Shown here: positions 54,092 through 63,979 of the stretch, piece after piece
Numbering within the stretch: position 1 is the stretch's first letter
Layout: each line of letters begins with the position of its first letter
Source of the DNA: Chlorogloeopsis fritschii PCC 6912
GTDB lineage: Bacteria; Cyanobacteriota; Cyanobacteriia; Cyanobacteriales; Nostocaceae
DNA length: 64,000 bases
Direction: 5' to 3'
Assembly: GCF_000317285.1 (NCBI RefSeq)
Contig: NZ_AJLN01000040.1
Coordinates: 82,331 to 146,330 of the forward strand
Position numbers and translations under genes: made by a program
The notes under the pieces: model-generated
What the model was told of the DNA's origin: nothing
Databases searched by the model: none
What the model saw: only the letters and a program-made list of their open reading frames with translations

Positions 54092-55849
54092 ATGATGAAT
54101 CAGACATACACAGTTGATGTCTTAGTTGTCGGCGGCGGAACAGGGGGAACTGCTGCTGCGATTCAAGCTGCACGACGGGGGGCAAAAACTATCCTCGTAA
54201 GTGAATTTCCGTGGTTAGGAGGAATGCTAACTTCTGCTGGAGTATCTGCACCTGATGGCAATGAGTTAGAAGCTTTTCAAACGGGGTTATGGGGTGAGTT
54301 TTTACGGGAATTGCAGCAACGACAATTAGGAGGATTAGACAACAGCTGGGTAAGCTTTTTTAGTTACGATCCGCGTGTTGGTGGGGAGATTTTTGCAGAT
54401 TGGGTGCAGGAGTTGCCAAATTTGAATTGGATTTCTGGGCAAGTGCCGCGCTCAGTTTTTCAGGAAGGAAATTGTATCACTGGAGTTGAGTTTCAAGATT
54501 TTACTGTTCAAGCTAAGGTAATTCTCGATGCCACGGAATTGGGAGATTTGTTGGCTTTGGCTGAAATACCTTACCGTTGGGGTTGGGAATTACAGTCTGA
54601 GTGGGGAGAACCCAGCGCTCCAGTTAGTTTGAATGCTTTAACAGCAAAATATCCAGTGCAAGCTCCTACTTGGGTAGTCTTGTTACAAGATTATGGTGAA
54701 GTTGTTGCCCCAGAAATACAGGTTGCACCTAACTACGATCCGTCACGGTTTGCTGGCGCTTGGGATAACTACGGTGCAGAGGCTTTTTTAAATTATGGGC
54801 GATTGCCAGGGGGCCTGTTTATGATTAATTGGCCTATTTGTGGCAATGACTATGGTGAAGGAGTGGCACGATTAATTGAGTCAGAAACGGCGCGAGGTGA
54901 GTTTGGAACAGAATGCCTCTACCATAGTCAAAATTTTGCCTATTTTATTCAATCACAATTAGGTCGTCGCTTTGGTTTGGCAAATAATGTTTTTCCCCAA
55001 ATTCCAAATCAAACAGGCGCTTTCGCTCTTCATCCTTACTACCGGGAAAGTCGTCGCTTAGTAGGGCTAACGACTGTAACAGAACAAGATATTTTACCAA
55101 TAACAGGAGCTAGGGTTGCAGCGCTCAAAGAAGATGCGATCGCTATTGGTAATTACGCTAATGACCATCATTATCCGGGTATAAAGTTTGAGTTGCAACC
55201 AAAATCCATTCGTTGGGGTGGACGTTTAACTGGTACTCCTTTTACAATTCCCTACCGTTGTCTCATTCCAGTAGAGACTGATGGTTTATTGGTATGTGAA
55301 AAGAATATTTCCGTTTCTCATATTGCTAATGGAGCAACAAGACTGCAACCTGTAGTTATGGGTATTGGTCAAGCGGCTGGAATGGCTGCTGCCTTATGTA
55401 TAGAGTTGAATTGCCAACCGAGGGATTTACCTGTCAGAGTTTTGCAAGAAGCTTTATTGCGAGATCGGCGATCGCCCGCAGCAATTATTCCATTATTTAA
55501 CCTATCACCTCTGCATCCTAATTGGTTGTACTGGCAACTACATTACCTAGACAACCCAGAGACTTATCCAGTGAGTGGCAATTGTCCTGATTCATTACCT
55601 GCTCAGTACTTTCAAGAAAAATACTCTAACTGTTTCAGTGGAATTTTACACAAATTAGCACCGCAAGAATACAGATTTACTATTACTGTGCCAGCCCCAT
55701 ATCAAGGGCAAACTTGGCAGCTTGTAACTTTGCGATCACACGTAGATGAGCAATTACAAAGTAGTCTTTACAACCAGCAAACCCTGAAATTATGGGGGCG
55801 GCTAAATTATGCAGGTAACTGGTTACTAGTGGAATATATTGATAGCTAA
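54092..55849 (+). CDS. FAD-dependent oxidoreductase (FAD_oxidored family)
   Basis: 585 residues. The FAD-binding motif DVLVVGGGTGGTAAAIQAARRG is at the N-terminus, followed by LVSEFPWLGGMLTSAGVSAPDGNE, typical of the large FAD-dependent oxidoreductases found next to sugar- or xanthan-processing systems. The C-terminal FAD part reads ANGATRLQPVVMGIGQAAGMAAAL. A further C-terminal domain of about 120 residues is beta-rich and unassigned. Substrate unknown. Flanked by identical palindromes. Confidence 0.82.
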   Translation: MMNQTYTVDVLVVGGGTGGTAAAIQAARRGAKTILVSEFPWLGGMLTSAGVSAPDGNELEAFQTGLWGEFLRELQQRQLGGLDNSWVSFFSYDPRVGGEIFADWVQELPNLNWISGQVPRSVFQEGNCITGVEFQDFTVQAKVILDATELGDLLALAEIPYRWGWELQSEWGEPSAPVSLNALTAKYPVQAPTWVVLLQDYGEVVAPEIQVAPNYDPSRFAGAWDNYGAEAFLNYGRLPGGLFMINWPICGNDYGEGVARLIESETARGEFGTECLYHSQNFAYFIQSQLGRRFGLANNVFPQIPNQTGAFALHPYYRESRRLVGLTTVTEQDILPITGARVAALKEDAIAIGNYANDHHYPGIKFELQPKSIRWGGRLTGTPFTIPYRCLIPVETDGLLVCEKNISVSHIANGATRLQPVVMGIGQAAGMAAALCIELNCQPRDLPVRVLQEALLRDRRSPAAIIPLFNLSPLHPNWLYWQLHYLDNPETYPVSGNCPDSLPAQYFQEKYSNCFSGILHKLAPQEYRFTITVPAPYQGQTWQLVTLRSHVDEQLQSSLYNQQTLKLWGRLNYAGNWLLVEYIDS

Positions 55850-56015
55850 ACTATTAGGGGTTAGGGGCTAGGGGCTAGAGAAAAGAGATTTTCATTCCCC
55901 AATTGTGTGATTTAATCACATCACCGTCTAGGTTTATTACGATTTCCCGCAAGGTACACCGATAAAATCTGTGTTGCACTCCTAGCAAAAGTCACCAGGC
56001 AGCAGCCCCACAACT

Positions 56016-56044
56016 CTCGTTACCAGGTTGAACCTGGTAACGAG
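56016..56044. repeat. Perfect 14-bp palindrome, copy B
   Basis: Identical to 53962-53990. It lies between the FAD oxidoreductase and the ferritin-like gene, which converge, and may also serve as a terminator. Confidence 0.85.
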
Positions 56045-56121
56045 AAAAAGACGCAGAGAATTTCTCCGCGTCAGCCCTCATCTACTCAATTCTGTATGGG
56101 AATAGATTAGCTTTGCCTGTC

Positions 56122-57021
56122 TTAAGCAGTTGTTTTCTCACGGTTGTAGTCTTTTGCCTTTAAACCATTGAGAAACATTGGCACAAACTTCTCTATAAAA
56201 GCTTGTGGATCTCGCCGCCAAACTCTTTGTGCTACTTCAATTCTAGTGAATTGTAACTCAGGAGTTAGCAAAGTTTGAGGTAAGCGCTCTATTAGGTACT
56301 GAGGGCGCTGCCAAAGCGGCATTGTATTTGCTACTTCTACCAAATTAGCAAGTCGTCGCAGTTCTGCTCCCAGCGTGATATCCATTCCGGCTTCAAACGC
56401 TGCTTGTTCAATGGCAGCGTACTTGTGCTTGGCTTGTTCAACCTTTTGTCTATGTGCTGGACTTTTGTCTGCTAGCTGCCCTAGCCAACGATTACCCCAG
56501 CGAACGTGCCCTGCTTCTTCGGGCAAAATTTTTTCAATTGTTTCGCGAATCTTAATATTTTCTTCTGTCTGTGGCCCTTGCTTGAGAGCGTAAATGTGGG
56601 CAGAGAAATATTCACAACCGCGTTTTTCGGTGACGTTAATAGCGGCAAGGGCAGAAATTACAAAATCGTCAAGATCTTTGGTTGGATCTTTTTGTTCATG
56701 ATCGAGCAACCGTTCAAATTCATCGATATATGAATTTCCAGGGGGACAGCCCACATTGGCTCCCAACTCAATTAATAAGTCAGTTAACCACATGGCATGA
56801 CGAGCTTCATCACTAATGTGATGGGATAAGTCCCGCACCAGTTCAGCTGGCTTGCCATCAAGCTTTTCGATTAATTCTGTGAGATCTTTACAACTGCGTT
56901 GTTCGCTGTAGCGATAACGGTTGAGCGTGATGAGATGGAGTTCGCGATCGCCGATCACTCCTTTCAAAATGTCCCTCGCACTCAAAGTGTTCTGAAATTT
57001 CCGTGGGTAAGCGACAGTCAT
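56122..57021 (-). CDS. Ferritin-like diiron protein
   Basis: 299 residues, helical. Two E-x2-H motifs, E72-A-R-H75 (ISDEARHAM) and E169-A-G-H172 (LPEEAGHVRW), with E40 and E132 at matching positions, form a ferritin-like diiron site. A C-terminal helical extension (about 200-299) is unassigned. The fold suggests an oxidase or hydroxylase rather than iron storage. Function unknown. Confidence 0.75.
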   Translation of the reverse strand: MTVAYPRKFQNTLSARDILKGVIGDRELHLITLNRYRYSEQRSCKDLTELIEKLDGKPAELVRDLSHHISDEARHAMWLTDLLIELGANVGCPPGNSYIDEFERLLDHEQKDPTKDLDDFVISALAAINVTEKRGCEYFSAHIYALKQGPQTEENIKIRETIEKILPEEAGHVRWGNRWLGQLADKSPAHRQKVEQAKHKYAAIEQAAFEAGMDITLGAELRRLANLVEVANTMPLWQRPQYLIERLPQTLLTPELQFTRIEVAQRVWRRDPQAFIEKFVPMFLNGLKAKDYNREKTTA

Positions 57022-57505
57022 CTGCTTTTATGAAGTTTTGTAAAACTTATTTCTAATATTAACGTAGGAAAAATGAATTTATCAGTGACAAGCTTAATCT
57101 TTTGTTATAAAACTTACAGTAGACTTTCTATGCTGACAAGTTACCTAAATTCAGCTTGATACAAATATCAGAGACAAAAATAGTATAGTTTCCGTTTACT
57201 TTTATTTATCTATATTTAATATTTTTAACTGATAGATCATTCACCTTAAGAAGGATTTGTATTCCAAGTTAAACAAATCTCAAGAGGGATGTTATTCATC
57301 AATTGCTTTTTAGCAAGATGGGAGGATTTATAGCACCTTTAGTCTTACAACCAACTCTGACTATTGCGTTTGCGCTGGATTGCGATCGCACACAATATTA
57401 AGTTTTACGAAAATGTATCAAACAGTAACAACAGATACAGAATTGATTTGATAAATTATTAACAGAGGAGAAAAAATATATAGAATAACAGGGAGAAGTT
57501 TGGTT
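57022..57505. other. AT-rich gap, no gene seen
   Basis: 484 bp between divergent genes. No gene is recognised; one GCGATCGC occurs near 57383. GGGAGA at 57491-57496 serves as the ribosome site of the following small gene. Confidence 0.45.
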
Positions 57506-57706
57506 ATGTCTACTCAAGAAAGAGCTCGTGCTTTAATGATGCGTCATTATCAACTCATTAAAAATCGTCAACAGTCGATGCTAGAACGCACAGGCGAAGA
57601 AATCGGTCTTCCTGGAGAAGTATCGCATTACTGGAATCCGATTCAAGGGAAAATAGATCCTAATGCTCGGATGACTTATGATCGCAGCAACGCGGCAATG
57701 AGCTAA
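57506..57706 (+). CDS. Small conserved-looking soluble protein, unknown
   Basis: 66 residues from ATG 57506, with GGGAGA 9 bp upstream. MSTQERARALMMRHYQLIKN and GLPGEVSHYWNPIQGKIDPN are charged, compact and protein-like. No family is recognised. It stands alone, converging with glnA. Confidence 0.6.
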   Translation: MSTQERARALMMRHYQLIKNRQQSMLERTGEEIGLPGEVSHYWNPIQGKIDPNARMTYDRSNAAMS

Positions 57707-57788
57707 ATAATTTAGAGGTTGATGGTTGGCAGTCGATAGGTGGTAGTTGTTATGAACAACCAACAACCAACAAATAAAAATCCAAAAA

Positions 57789-57810
57789 AGCCACCCCCTA
57801 ATGGGTGGCT
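57789..57810 (-). terminator. Rho-independent terminator on the glnA side
   Basis: AGCCACCC/GGGTGGCT perfect 8-bp stem with 6-nt loop. On the minus strand it is followed by TTTTTT (57788-57783), so it can end the glnA transcript. A second hairpin lies between it and the gene. Confidence 0.7.
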
Positions 57811-57846
57811 AAATTTATGCATTTATTAGGACTAGTTTTGGCTAGC

Positions 57847-57879
57847 AGATCCCCGACTTCTTTAAGAAGCCGGGGATCT
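57847..57879. repeat. AGATCCCCG...CGGGGATCT palindromic repeat
   Basis: AGATCCCCGACTTCTT and AAGAAGCCGGGGATCT form a long stem with one mismatch, the same repeat as at 46893-46924. It lies between glnA and its terminator. Confidence 0.7.
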
Positions 57880-57985
57880 GGGTAGAGAGGACTGGAAGGC
57901 GATAAGGGGAAAATCTTTCTCCTTGTCCCCCCATCTCCCCCTCTCCCTCTTCTCTTCCTAGCCTAAGCGTCCCTAGCCCCTTTCA

Positions 57986-59401
57986 TTAACAGTCGTAATA
58001 GAGAGAAAATTCGTAGGGATGGGGGCGTAAACGCATGGGGTTCACTTCATTATCCAGCTTGTAAGAAATCCAAGTTTCAATGAAGTCTTCTGTAAATACG
58101 CCTGGTTCAGTCAAGAAGGCATGATCGTTTTCTAGCGCTTCTAATGCCAATTCCAAAGAACCAGGAGTAGAAGGAACTTTCGCCAGTTCTTCTGGAGAGA
58201 GTTCGTAAATGTTTTTATCCAAAGGTTCACCAGGATCAATTTTGTTCTTGATACCATCTAAGCCAGCACAGAGCATGGCAGCAAATGCCAAGTAGGGGTT
58301 AGATGTTGCATCAGGACAACGGAATTCTAGGCGCTTGGCTTTGGGGTTGGTGCCAGACAGAGGGATACGAATCGAAGCAGAACGGTTACCTTGGGAGTAA
58401 GCCAAGTTTACTGGTGCTTCATATCCAGGCACGAGGCGCTTGTAGGAGTTAGTAGTAGGGTTGGTAATTGCCAACAGTGCAGGCGCGTGTTTGAGGATGC
58501 CACCGATGTAATACAGCGCGGTTTCGCTCAAACCAGCATATTTATCGCCTGCGAATAAAGGTTGACCATCTTTCCAGATAGATTGGTGGGTGTGCATCCC
58601 AGAACCATTGTCTTGGAAGACTGGTTTGGGCATGAAGGTAACGCTCTTGCCGTATTTCTTACCTACATTCTTGATTACGTATTTATACGTCATCAACCAA
58701 TCAGCTGCTTCGATTAACTTACCAAAGCGGAAGCCCAATTCACACTGACCACCAGTTGCAACTTCGTGGTGGTGCTTTTCAATTGGTACTCCGCAGTTTG
58801 CCATTGTTAGCAGCATTTCTGTCCGCATATCTTGCAGAGTATCAGTGGGGGAAACTGGGAAGTAACCCTCTTTGTAGCGTGGTTTGTAACCCAGGTTAGG
58901 GCCTTCTGCTTTACCGGAATTCCAACGACCTTCTACTGAGTCTACATGGTAGTAGCCTTCGTGAGAGTTTTGGTCAAAGCGGACATCGTCGAAGATGAAA
59001 AATTCCGCTTCTGGGCCAAAAAACGCTGTATCACCAACGCCTGTGGAAACCAGATAGTCTATCGCTTTCTGGGCGATGACGCGAGGACAACGATTGTACC
59101 ACTCCCCTGTGCGAGGTTCTTTGATGCTGCAAATAATACTAAGAGTCGGTTCCTGCATGAAAGGGTCGATCCAAGCAGTGTTTGGATCGAGAACCATTGC
59201 CATATCTGATTCGTTGATGGCTTTCCAACCCCGAATGCTGGAACCGTCAAAAGGCACACCGTCTGTAAAGCTACTTTCATCGATTTGGTTGTGGAACACT
59301 GTCAGGTGCTGCCAAATGCCAGGCATATCGATGAATTTCAGATCGATCATCTGAATATTTTTGTCCCGAATTTGTTTCAGGACTTCTTGTGGGGTTGTCA
59401 T
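57986..59401 (-). CDS. glnA: Glutamine synthetase type I
   Basis: 471 residues, the usual length. Assimilates ammonium by ATP-dependent glutamine formation. Core motifs are [16 protein letters not shown], the metal/substrate region [42 protein letters not shown] and the C-terminal [11 protein letters not shown]. It has an NtcA-type promoter upstream (59509-59551), so it is induced under nitrogen limitation. No regulatory gif genes are visible nearby. Confidence 0.98.
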   Translation of the reverse strand: MTTPQEVLKQIRDKNIQMIDLKFIDMPGIWQHLTVFHNQIDESSFTDGVPFDGSSIRGWKAINESDMAMVLDPNTAWIDPFMQEPTLSIICSIKEPRTGEWYNRCPRVIAQKAIDYLVSTGVGDTAFFGPEAEFFIFDDVRFDQNSHEGYYHVDSVEGRWNSGKAEGPNLGYKPRYKEGYFPVSPTDTLQDMRTEMLLTMANCGVPIEKHHHEVATGGQCELGFRFGKLIEAADWLMTYKYVIKNVGKKYGKSVTFMPKPVFQDNGSGMHTHQSIWKDGQPLFAGDKYAGLSETALYYIGGILKHAPALLAITNPTTNSYKRLVPGYEAPVNLAYSQGNRSASIRIPLSGTNPKAKRLEFRCPDATSNPYLAFAAMLCAGLDGIKNKIDPGEPLDKNIYELSPEELAKVPSTPGSLELALEALENDHAFLTEPGVFTEDFIETWISYKLDNEVNPMRLRPHPYEFSLYYDC

Positions 59402-59508
59402 GGTTACTCCTTCTCTACCGTTTTAGTACCGTTTTAGTACAGTAAACCACAAAGTTAATGCACGCTGACCCTATTCGGATAAACCCAAATCTAGAGACAC
59501 CCTGCAAT

Positions 59509-59551
59509 ATCCTAAGGAGATAAAATAGGTGTATTTTGTATCATTTGTTAC
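59509..59551 (-). promoter_or_regulatory. NtcA-activated promoter of glnA
   Basis: On the minus strand GTAACAAATGATAC fits GTA-N8-TAC perfectly (59551-59538), then 23 bases, then TAGGAT (59514-59509), matching the TAN3T -10 box. This spacing is the classic NtcA-activated arrangement. The ATG of glnA is 108 bp downstream. Confidence 0.85.
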
Positions 59552-59777
59552 GATTTTGAGGTTTAAAGCTTATATTAACCTTTGCTAACCAACTCTACAA
59601 AACTTGACAGTTCATCTCATAGGGACAACTTTGGCTTAGAATCCTTAATTAGCGCATACATTGTTTTTGTGCCTGGGTTTCTTAAAAAAAATATTTATTG
59701 GCACAAAAATTAGCAGCTTACTAAAAACAGTCAAATAAATATCAAACCATAGATAGGAACGATTGGGAGAAAAAGGA

Positions 59778-60287
59778 ATGCGGGACGCAGTCACAAACTT
59801 AATTAAGAATTATGACGTTGCTGGGCGCTATTTTGATCGGAATGCGATCGACAGCCTCAAATCTTATTTTGAAAGTGGCACGAAGCGCGTGCAAGCAGCA
59901 GGAGCTATCAATGCCAATGCGGCGGCAATTGTCAAGCAGGCTGGTTCTCAATTATTTGAAGAACAGCCAGAGTTGATTCGTCCTGGCGGCAATGCTTACA
60001 CAACTCGTCGGTATGCAGCTTGTTTGCGCGATATGGACTACTACTTGCGCTATGCTACCTATGCGATCGTAGCTGGCAGCATGGATGTGCTAGATGAGCG
60101 AGTTTTGCAAGGTTTGCGGGAGACTTACAATTCTCTAGGGGTTCCCATTGGCCCTACAGTACGCGGTATTCAAATTATGAAGGATATTGCGAAGGAGCAA
60201 GCGGAGGCGGCTGGTATTGCTGATACTAGCTTTGTAGACGAGCCGTTTGACTATATGACTAGGGAATTGAGCGAGAAGGATATTTAG
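59778..60287 (+). CDS. apcF: Allophycocyanin beta-18 subunit
   Basis: 169 residues from ATG 59778 (a TTG five codons upstream is not preferred). It is a phycobilisome core subunit near the terminal emitter. The chromophore-binding C82 is in [20 protein letters not shown], with N72 (GGNAYTT) as the position methylated in the family. The N-terminus [20 protein letters not shown] distinguishes it from ApcB. It stands alone, as apcF does in many cyanobacteria. Confidence 0.95.
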   Translation: MRDAVTNLIKNYDVAGRYFDRNAIDSLKSYFESGTKRVQAAGAINANAAAIVKQAGSQLFEEQPELIRPGGNAYTTRRYAACLRDMDYYLRYATYAIVAGSMDVLDERVLQGLRETYNSLGVPIGPTVRGIQIMKDIAKEQAEAAGIADTSFVDEPFDYMTRELSEKDI

Positions 60288-60431
60288 TGAAGGCAGGAGG
60301 CAGAAGGCAGAAGGCAGGAGGCAAGAGAACGGAAGTTTTAATGCTTATACAATCGTGCTTTTTGCCTAGTTCTTTCTGTCACGTTGCAGTAGTCAATCTC
60401 TAGAGCTAAGAAAATTGATTGATCACACAGC

Positions 60432-60586
60432 GTTGCTAAATATGAAGTATGAAATTAAGAAACGCAGTAAATTAAAACTCTTACTCTCTGCGTCTTAGTG
60501 TGACGCCAGTTGCTACAACGCGCTTAAACCGCAAGGGCGCACTGGCTCCTCTGCGTGAGATAAAATTCACCCCCGAATTTAGCAAC
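60432..60586. repeat. MITE-like element, relative of 17881-17992
   Basis: Ends GTTGCTAAAT and ATTTAGCAAC are perfect 10-bp inverted repeats and the left end (GCGTTGCTAAATATGAAGTATGAA) parallels that of the 17881 element. The inside contains GACGCCAGTTGCTACAACGCG-type repeat. It lies in the 450-bp gap between apcF and tlyA, which also has GGCAGAAGGCAGAAGGCAGGA repeats near 60297-60324. Confidence 0.65.
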
Positions 60587-60737
60587 CGACATCGCACTTT
60601 GGCTTGATTGACAAGGTGCGTTTACTTTTTTTAATACCAAAAATGAATTACTTCCTTCCCATTAAAGGAAAAGGTAAAAACTCAGATAATTAGAAAAGAA
60701 ATAAGACACTAAGCAAAAACACTAGTAGAACAAAAAA

Positions 60738-61571
60738 TTGGTTAAGCAGCGATTAGATACTTTGTTGGTGGATTTGGGGTTGTGTACTTCTCGTCAGCAA
60801 GCACAACGGTTAATTCAGGCGGGTGAGGTAACTGTGAATCAGCAGGTGCTGGATAAGCCAGGAACGGAAGTTGAAACTTCGGCTCAAATTCAAGTTAAAG
60901 AGCGATCGCGTTTTGTTTCGAGAGGTGGCGAAAAGCTTGCAAAGGCGTTAGAAACTTTTGCTATTCCTGTGGAAGGACGTATTTGCTTAGATGGTGGTAT
61001 TTCTACAGGGGGTTTTACTGATTGCCTTTTGCAAGCAGGAGCAAAACAAGTCTATGGTGTTGATGTTGGTTACGGACAAGTGGATTGGAAGTTACGTAAC
61101 GATCCACGAGTCATTTTACGAGAACGCACGAATTTAAGGCATCTTACACCCAATGAGTTATACGGTGCACCCCCTGAAGAAACAGGGGGAATTTACGCTG
61201 ATTTTGGCGTGGTAGATGTCTCGTTTATTTCTTTAACTAAAGTTTTGCCTGCACTGTGGCTACTGCTGCAAGCTCCCCGTGAAGCGGTTTTGTTAGTTAA
61301 GCCACAGTTTGAAGTGGGCAAAAATCGTGTGGGTAAAAAAGGTGTTGTGCGCGATCCGAAAGATCATGCTGATGCTATTTTTCAGGTGTTGCAAAGTGCT
61401 CTAGAATTAGGGTGGAAATACAAAGGTTTGACTTATTCACCTATTACCGGGCCAGCTGGAAATATTGAGTATCTTTTGTGGCTGGGAATGCAAAGTGAAA
61501 CACCATCACCTAATTTAGAAACCATTCAGGAAATCACAAAATCAACAGTAACTGAGTTTAAAGAAAATTAA
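60738..61571 (+). CDS. tlyA: TlyA-family RNA 2'-O-methyltransferase
   Basis: 277 residues from TTG 60738. N-terminal S4 RNA-binding domain (about 3-62: RLDTLLVDLGLCTSRQQAQRLIQAGEVTVN, given as two parts) and FtsJ-like methyltransferase domain with VSRGGEKLAKAL and LDGGISTGGFTDCLLQAGA, VYGVDVGYGQ, then LLVKPQFEVGK. Members methylate rRNA 2'-OH groups and are also annotated as hemolysins. Its end overlaps the convergent cp12 gene by 4 bp. Confidence 0.93.
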   Translation: MVKQRLDTLLVDLGLCTSRQQAQRLIQAGEVTVNQQVLDKPGTEVETSAQIQVKERSRFVSRGGEKLAKALETFAIPVEGRICLDGGISTGGFTDCLLQAGAKQVYGVDVGYGQVDWKLRNDPRVILRERTNLRHLTPNELYGAPPEETGGIYADFGVVDVSFISLTKVLPALWLLLQAPREAVLLVKPQFEVGKNRVGKKGVVRDPKDHADAIFQVLQSALELGWKYKGLTYSPITGPAGNIEYLLWLGMQSETPSPNLETIQEITKSTVTEFKEN

Positions 61572-61828
61572 ACATCGTAGATCCGACACTCAGCTGCATC
61601 TGGGTGAGTTTCACAATAAATTTCTAGTGCAGTTTTATTTTTTGCAGTCATCAATTGATGAAATTTCTCGGCTTGTAGTTCTTCAACAATTTCCCACGCT
61701 ACAGCACAGTCACTAGAGTGTTTTCCTTTTACCTCACAGGTTGTATGGGCTTGAGCAACAGCTTGGGCAATAGCTTGCTCAATATCAAAAGGAACAGAAG
61801 TTTGGATGACATCTAAACTTTTCGCCAT
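61568..61828 (-). CDS. cp12: Calvin-cycle regulatory protein CP12
   Basis: 86 residues. An intrinsically disordered redox switch that binds GAPDH and phosphoribulokinase in the dark. The two Cys pairs are C31/C41 and C72/C81, with AWEIVEELQAEKFH in the middle and YCETHPDAAECRIYDV as the GAPDH-binding end. The N-terminal portion is slightly longer than plant CP12. Ends overlap the tlyA stop by 4 bp. Confidence 0.95.
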   Translation of the reverse strand: MAKSLDVIQTSVPFDIEQAIAQAVAQAHTTCEVKGKHSSDCAVAWEIVEELQAEKFHQLMTAKNKTALEIYCETHPDAAECRIYDV

Positions 61829-62346
61829 AGTTTTTATGTTTTGTATGATGCAATAGAAGTTGGCTATAAGCTCAGATTAATTCATGAGCTTATACTTCTA
61901 GTTTATATAGACTTCTTAAAAGAAAGCAGTAATCAAAATAATAATTTTGAGAATAAATTTATTAACTAATTTTCCAAATATAATTTAAGTAAATAGTGGT
62001 AATAAACTATTTATATTTTCACTTTTTATATATAACACTTAGGATAGATTTAAAATTACGAGATTTTTAATAATATAGGTAAGTGACTGTTTGGCATTTT
62101 TACAATTTTAAAAATAAGTCAAATTTAATACTTAAATTTCAAAAACAAAAAATAATACGAGTATCATTTACAAGTTAAACTCAAGCTAGAGAAACTGCCC
62201 CACAACACTAATGCTTATGGAATAGATTAAAATAAAATCTTAAGGAATAATAAAGATATATTTTCATCTATCTAGAGAAAGAAGCGATTAACTCCTCAAT
62301 TTTAGAAAATTTAGAAAACTTAACAAACTTAGCTACTAATTCAAAA
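61829..62346. other. AT-rich promoter region upstream of cp12
   Basis: 518 bp, very AT-rich, between the divergent cp12 and an 82-residue gene. No further gene is visible. Regulatory sites for cp12 (light/redox) probably lie here, but none is clear. Confidence 0.4.
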
Positions 62347-62595
62347 ATGGTTTCTTCAGAAAAAGAGGTATTTTTTCATACAGAACTAGTTAAGTATGGC
62401 ATCGATTATCAAAGAGCTGCTAAAGTTGCTAAGATTTTAGTGTCTGAGATGTCAGATGAATTTTTAACTGACGAAGAGATACGGCTTGCTGAAGAAGTTT
62501 GTCAAGAGTGGTTAAGAAAACACCAACGCTTGACTTACATAAATCAGTTAATTTCTAGAAATGGAAGTATGAACGCCAGAAAGATGCGGAAGTAA
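62347..62595 (+). CDS. Small helical protein of unknown function
   Basis: 82 residues. KEVFFHTELVKYGIDYQRAAKVAKILV, then MSDEFLTDEEIRLAEEVCQEWLRKHQRL suggest three amphipathic helices. The C-terminus is basic. No family recognised. It ends one base before the stop of the convergent GTPase gene (62597). Confidence 0.6.
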   Translation: MVSSEKEVFFHTELVKYGIDYQRAAKVAKILVSEMSDEFLTDEEIRLAEEVCQEWLRKHQRLTYINQLISRNGSMNARKMRK

Positions 62596-62596
62596 G

Positions 62597-63979
62597 TTAG
62601 TCATCTATTATGCCCAAGTTTTGTCCCAATTCCTGTCGCAAACGGTACAAAATTGTATTGGGTTCCACTTCAGAAAGAATTTCTGCAATTACCGTGCTAG
62701 CGCCCAATTGTCCCCAGCTACAACCTTTTTCGAGATAAACTTGGGCAGCTTTACCAACGCTGTATGCACCATAACCGGCAATACCAGCTTGCGCGATCGC
62801 ACTGCCAGCGAAAGCGGTAATATTGCTAGGATTATCACCAGAGGCAACAGCAGCTGTTGTTTTACCTAAACCAAGAATAAAACTGCTGCCTAATTCTCCA
62901 AGTAGCAAACCGCCAGAACTTAATAAGATTGTTCTCAAAAGCTTACTCGCTTCATAGCCAGTCATCGGTAAACCATAAAGCCGAGCAAGAGAGCGAATTA
63001 ATGCCAAGTCGGCTACAGTTCCGCCTAATACGTCTAAGAAAGCGATGGGGTTTAATCCTACTGCTAGAGCTTTGTACTTGGTAAATTGCCAAATCAAGTC
63101 TTCTGCTTCTCGGTTACGGATATCGACAGTTTTGGATGCGATCGCCTCTTGGGCTTCTCTTGCTTGTACGAGTGCGTTTAAAGCCAAAAGCGATCGCCCT
63201 TCTCGGTTGAGAATTTTCAGTATTGTCTGTTTGAGTTCGTCTATTTGTGGTGGTGGCGTCTCCCATTCATAAGCTACCTTGCCATCAGGATACTCAACCC
63301 GCACTTCCATAGGTGCTGGCTCCGCCGCTACCATAACAATTTCATCAGGTTGTAGGGGTTTTGCTTGCAGATTACCCGCACCAAGTTGTTGGAGATTTTG
63401 GTAAATTTTTGCTCGATCTGTATCTGGGTACAAGTCTATTTTGTTAAACACCAGAATCAGGGGCTTTTGACTATAGCGCAATTCACATAAAGCTTGATAT
63501 TCAGTGCGAGTAATATCCCCAGCAACGACAAACAAAATTAAATCTGCCTGACGTGCGACTTCTTTTGCCATTTGCGATCGCGCTTCTCCCGCAATTTCAT
63601 CTAGTCCTGGTGTATCAATTAACTCTACTTGTACTTTGCCACCAGGATTCCAACTTACAGAACGAGGATACTGAGTTACGCCATGAAGGGGGCCTGTTTG
63701 GAGAATTTTTTGTCCTAGTAAAGCATTTAAAATTGCTGACTTGCCACGACTCACCAAACCAAAGGCGGCGATCCGAATCACATTGTAGTCTAGTTTGTTG
63801 AGAGTAGCATTTAAAACTTCTAATTCTGGTTTGACTAAACCTGCTAACTGTGGATTTGATGATGTTTGTCCGGGTTTACGGAGATTGCCATACCAAGAGA
63901 GCGCTTGTCTAAGACTAGCACGAGCACGGTTGAGGTGTGTTTCTTGTAGGTTCTTTGGCACTTCGTTGAGTTGAGTCAA
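62597..63979 (-). CDS. Era/dynamin-like GTPase with DUF697-type C-terminus
   Basis: 460 residues. G1 motif GLVSRGKSAILNALLG (P-loop variant of GxxxxGKS), G3 DTPGLDE, G4 NKIDL. The C-terminal half (about 300-460) is rich in Gly/Ala helices: LAVGLNPIAFLDVLGGTVADLALIRSLARLYGLPMTGYEA (two parts) and is typical of DUF697, probably membrane-associated. Role in cyanobacteria unknown. Ends 20 bp from the window edge at its start codon. Confidence 0.88.
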   Translation of the reverse strand: MTQLNEVPKNLQETHLNRARASLRQALSWYGNLRKPGQTSSNPQLAGLVKPELEVLNATLNKLDYNVIRIAAFGLVSRGKSAILNALLGQKILQTGPLHGVTQYPRSVSWNPGGKVQVELIDTPGLDEIAGEARSQMAKEVARQADLILFVVAGDITRTEYQALCELRYSQKPLILVFNKIDLYPDTDRAKIYQNLQQLGAGNLQAKPLQPDEIVMVAAEPAPMEVRVEYPDGKVAYEWETPPPQIDELKQTILKILNREGRSLLALNALVQAREAQEAIASKTVDIRNREAEDLIWQFTKYKALAVGLNPIAFLDVLGGTVADLALIRSLARLYGLPMTGYEASKLLRTILLSSGGLLLGELGSSFILGLGKTTAAVASGDNPSNITAFAGSAIAQAGIAGYGAYSVGKAAQVYLEKGCSWGQLGASTVIAEILSEVEPNTILYRLRQELGQNLGIIDD

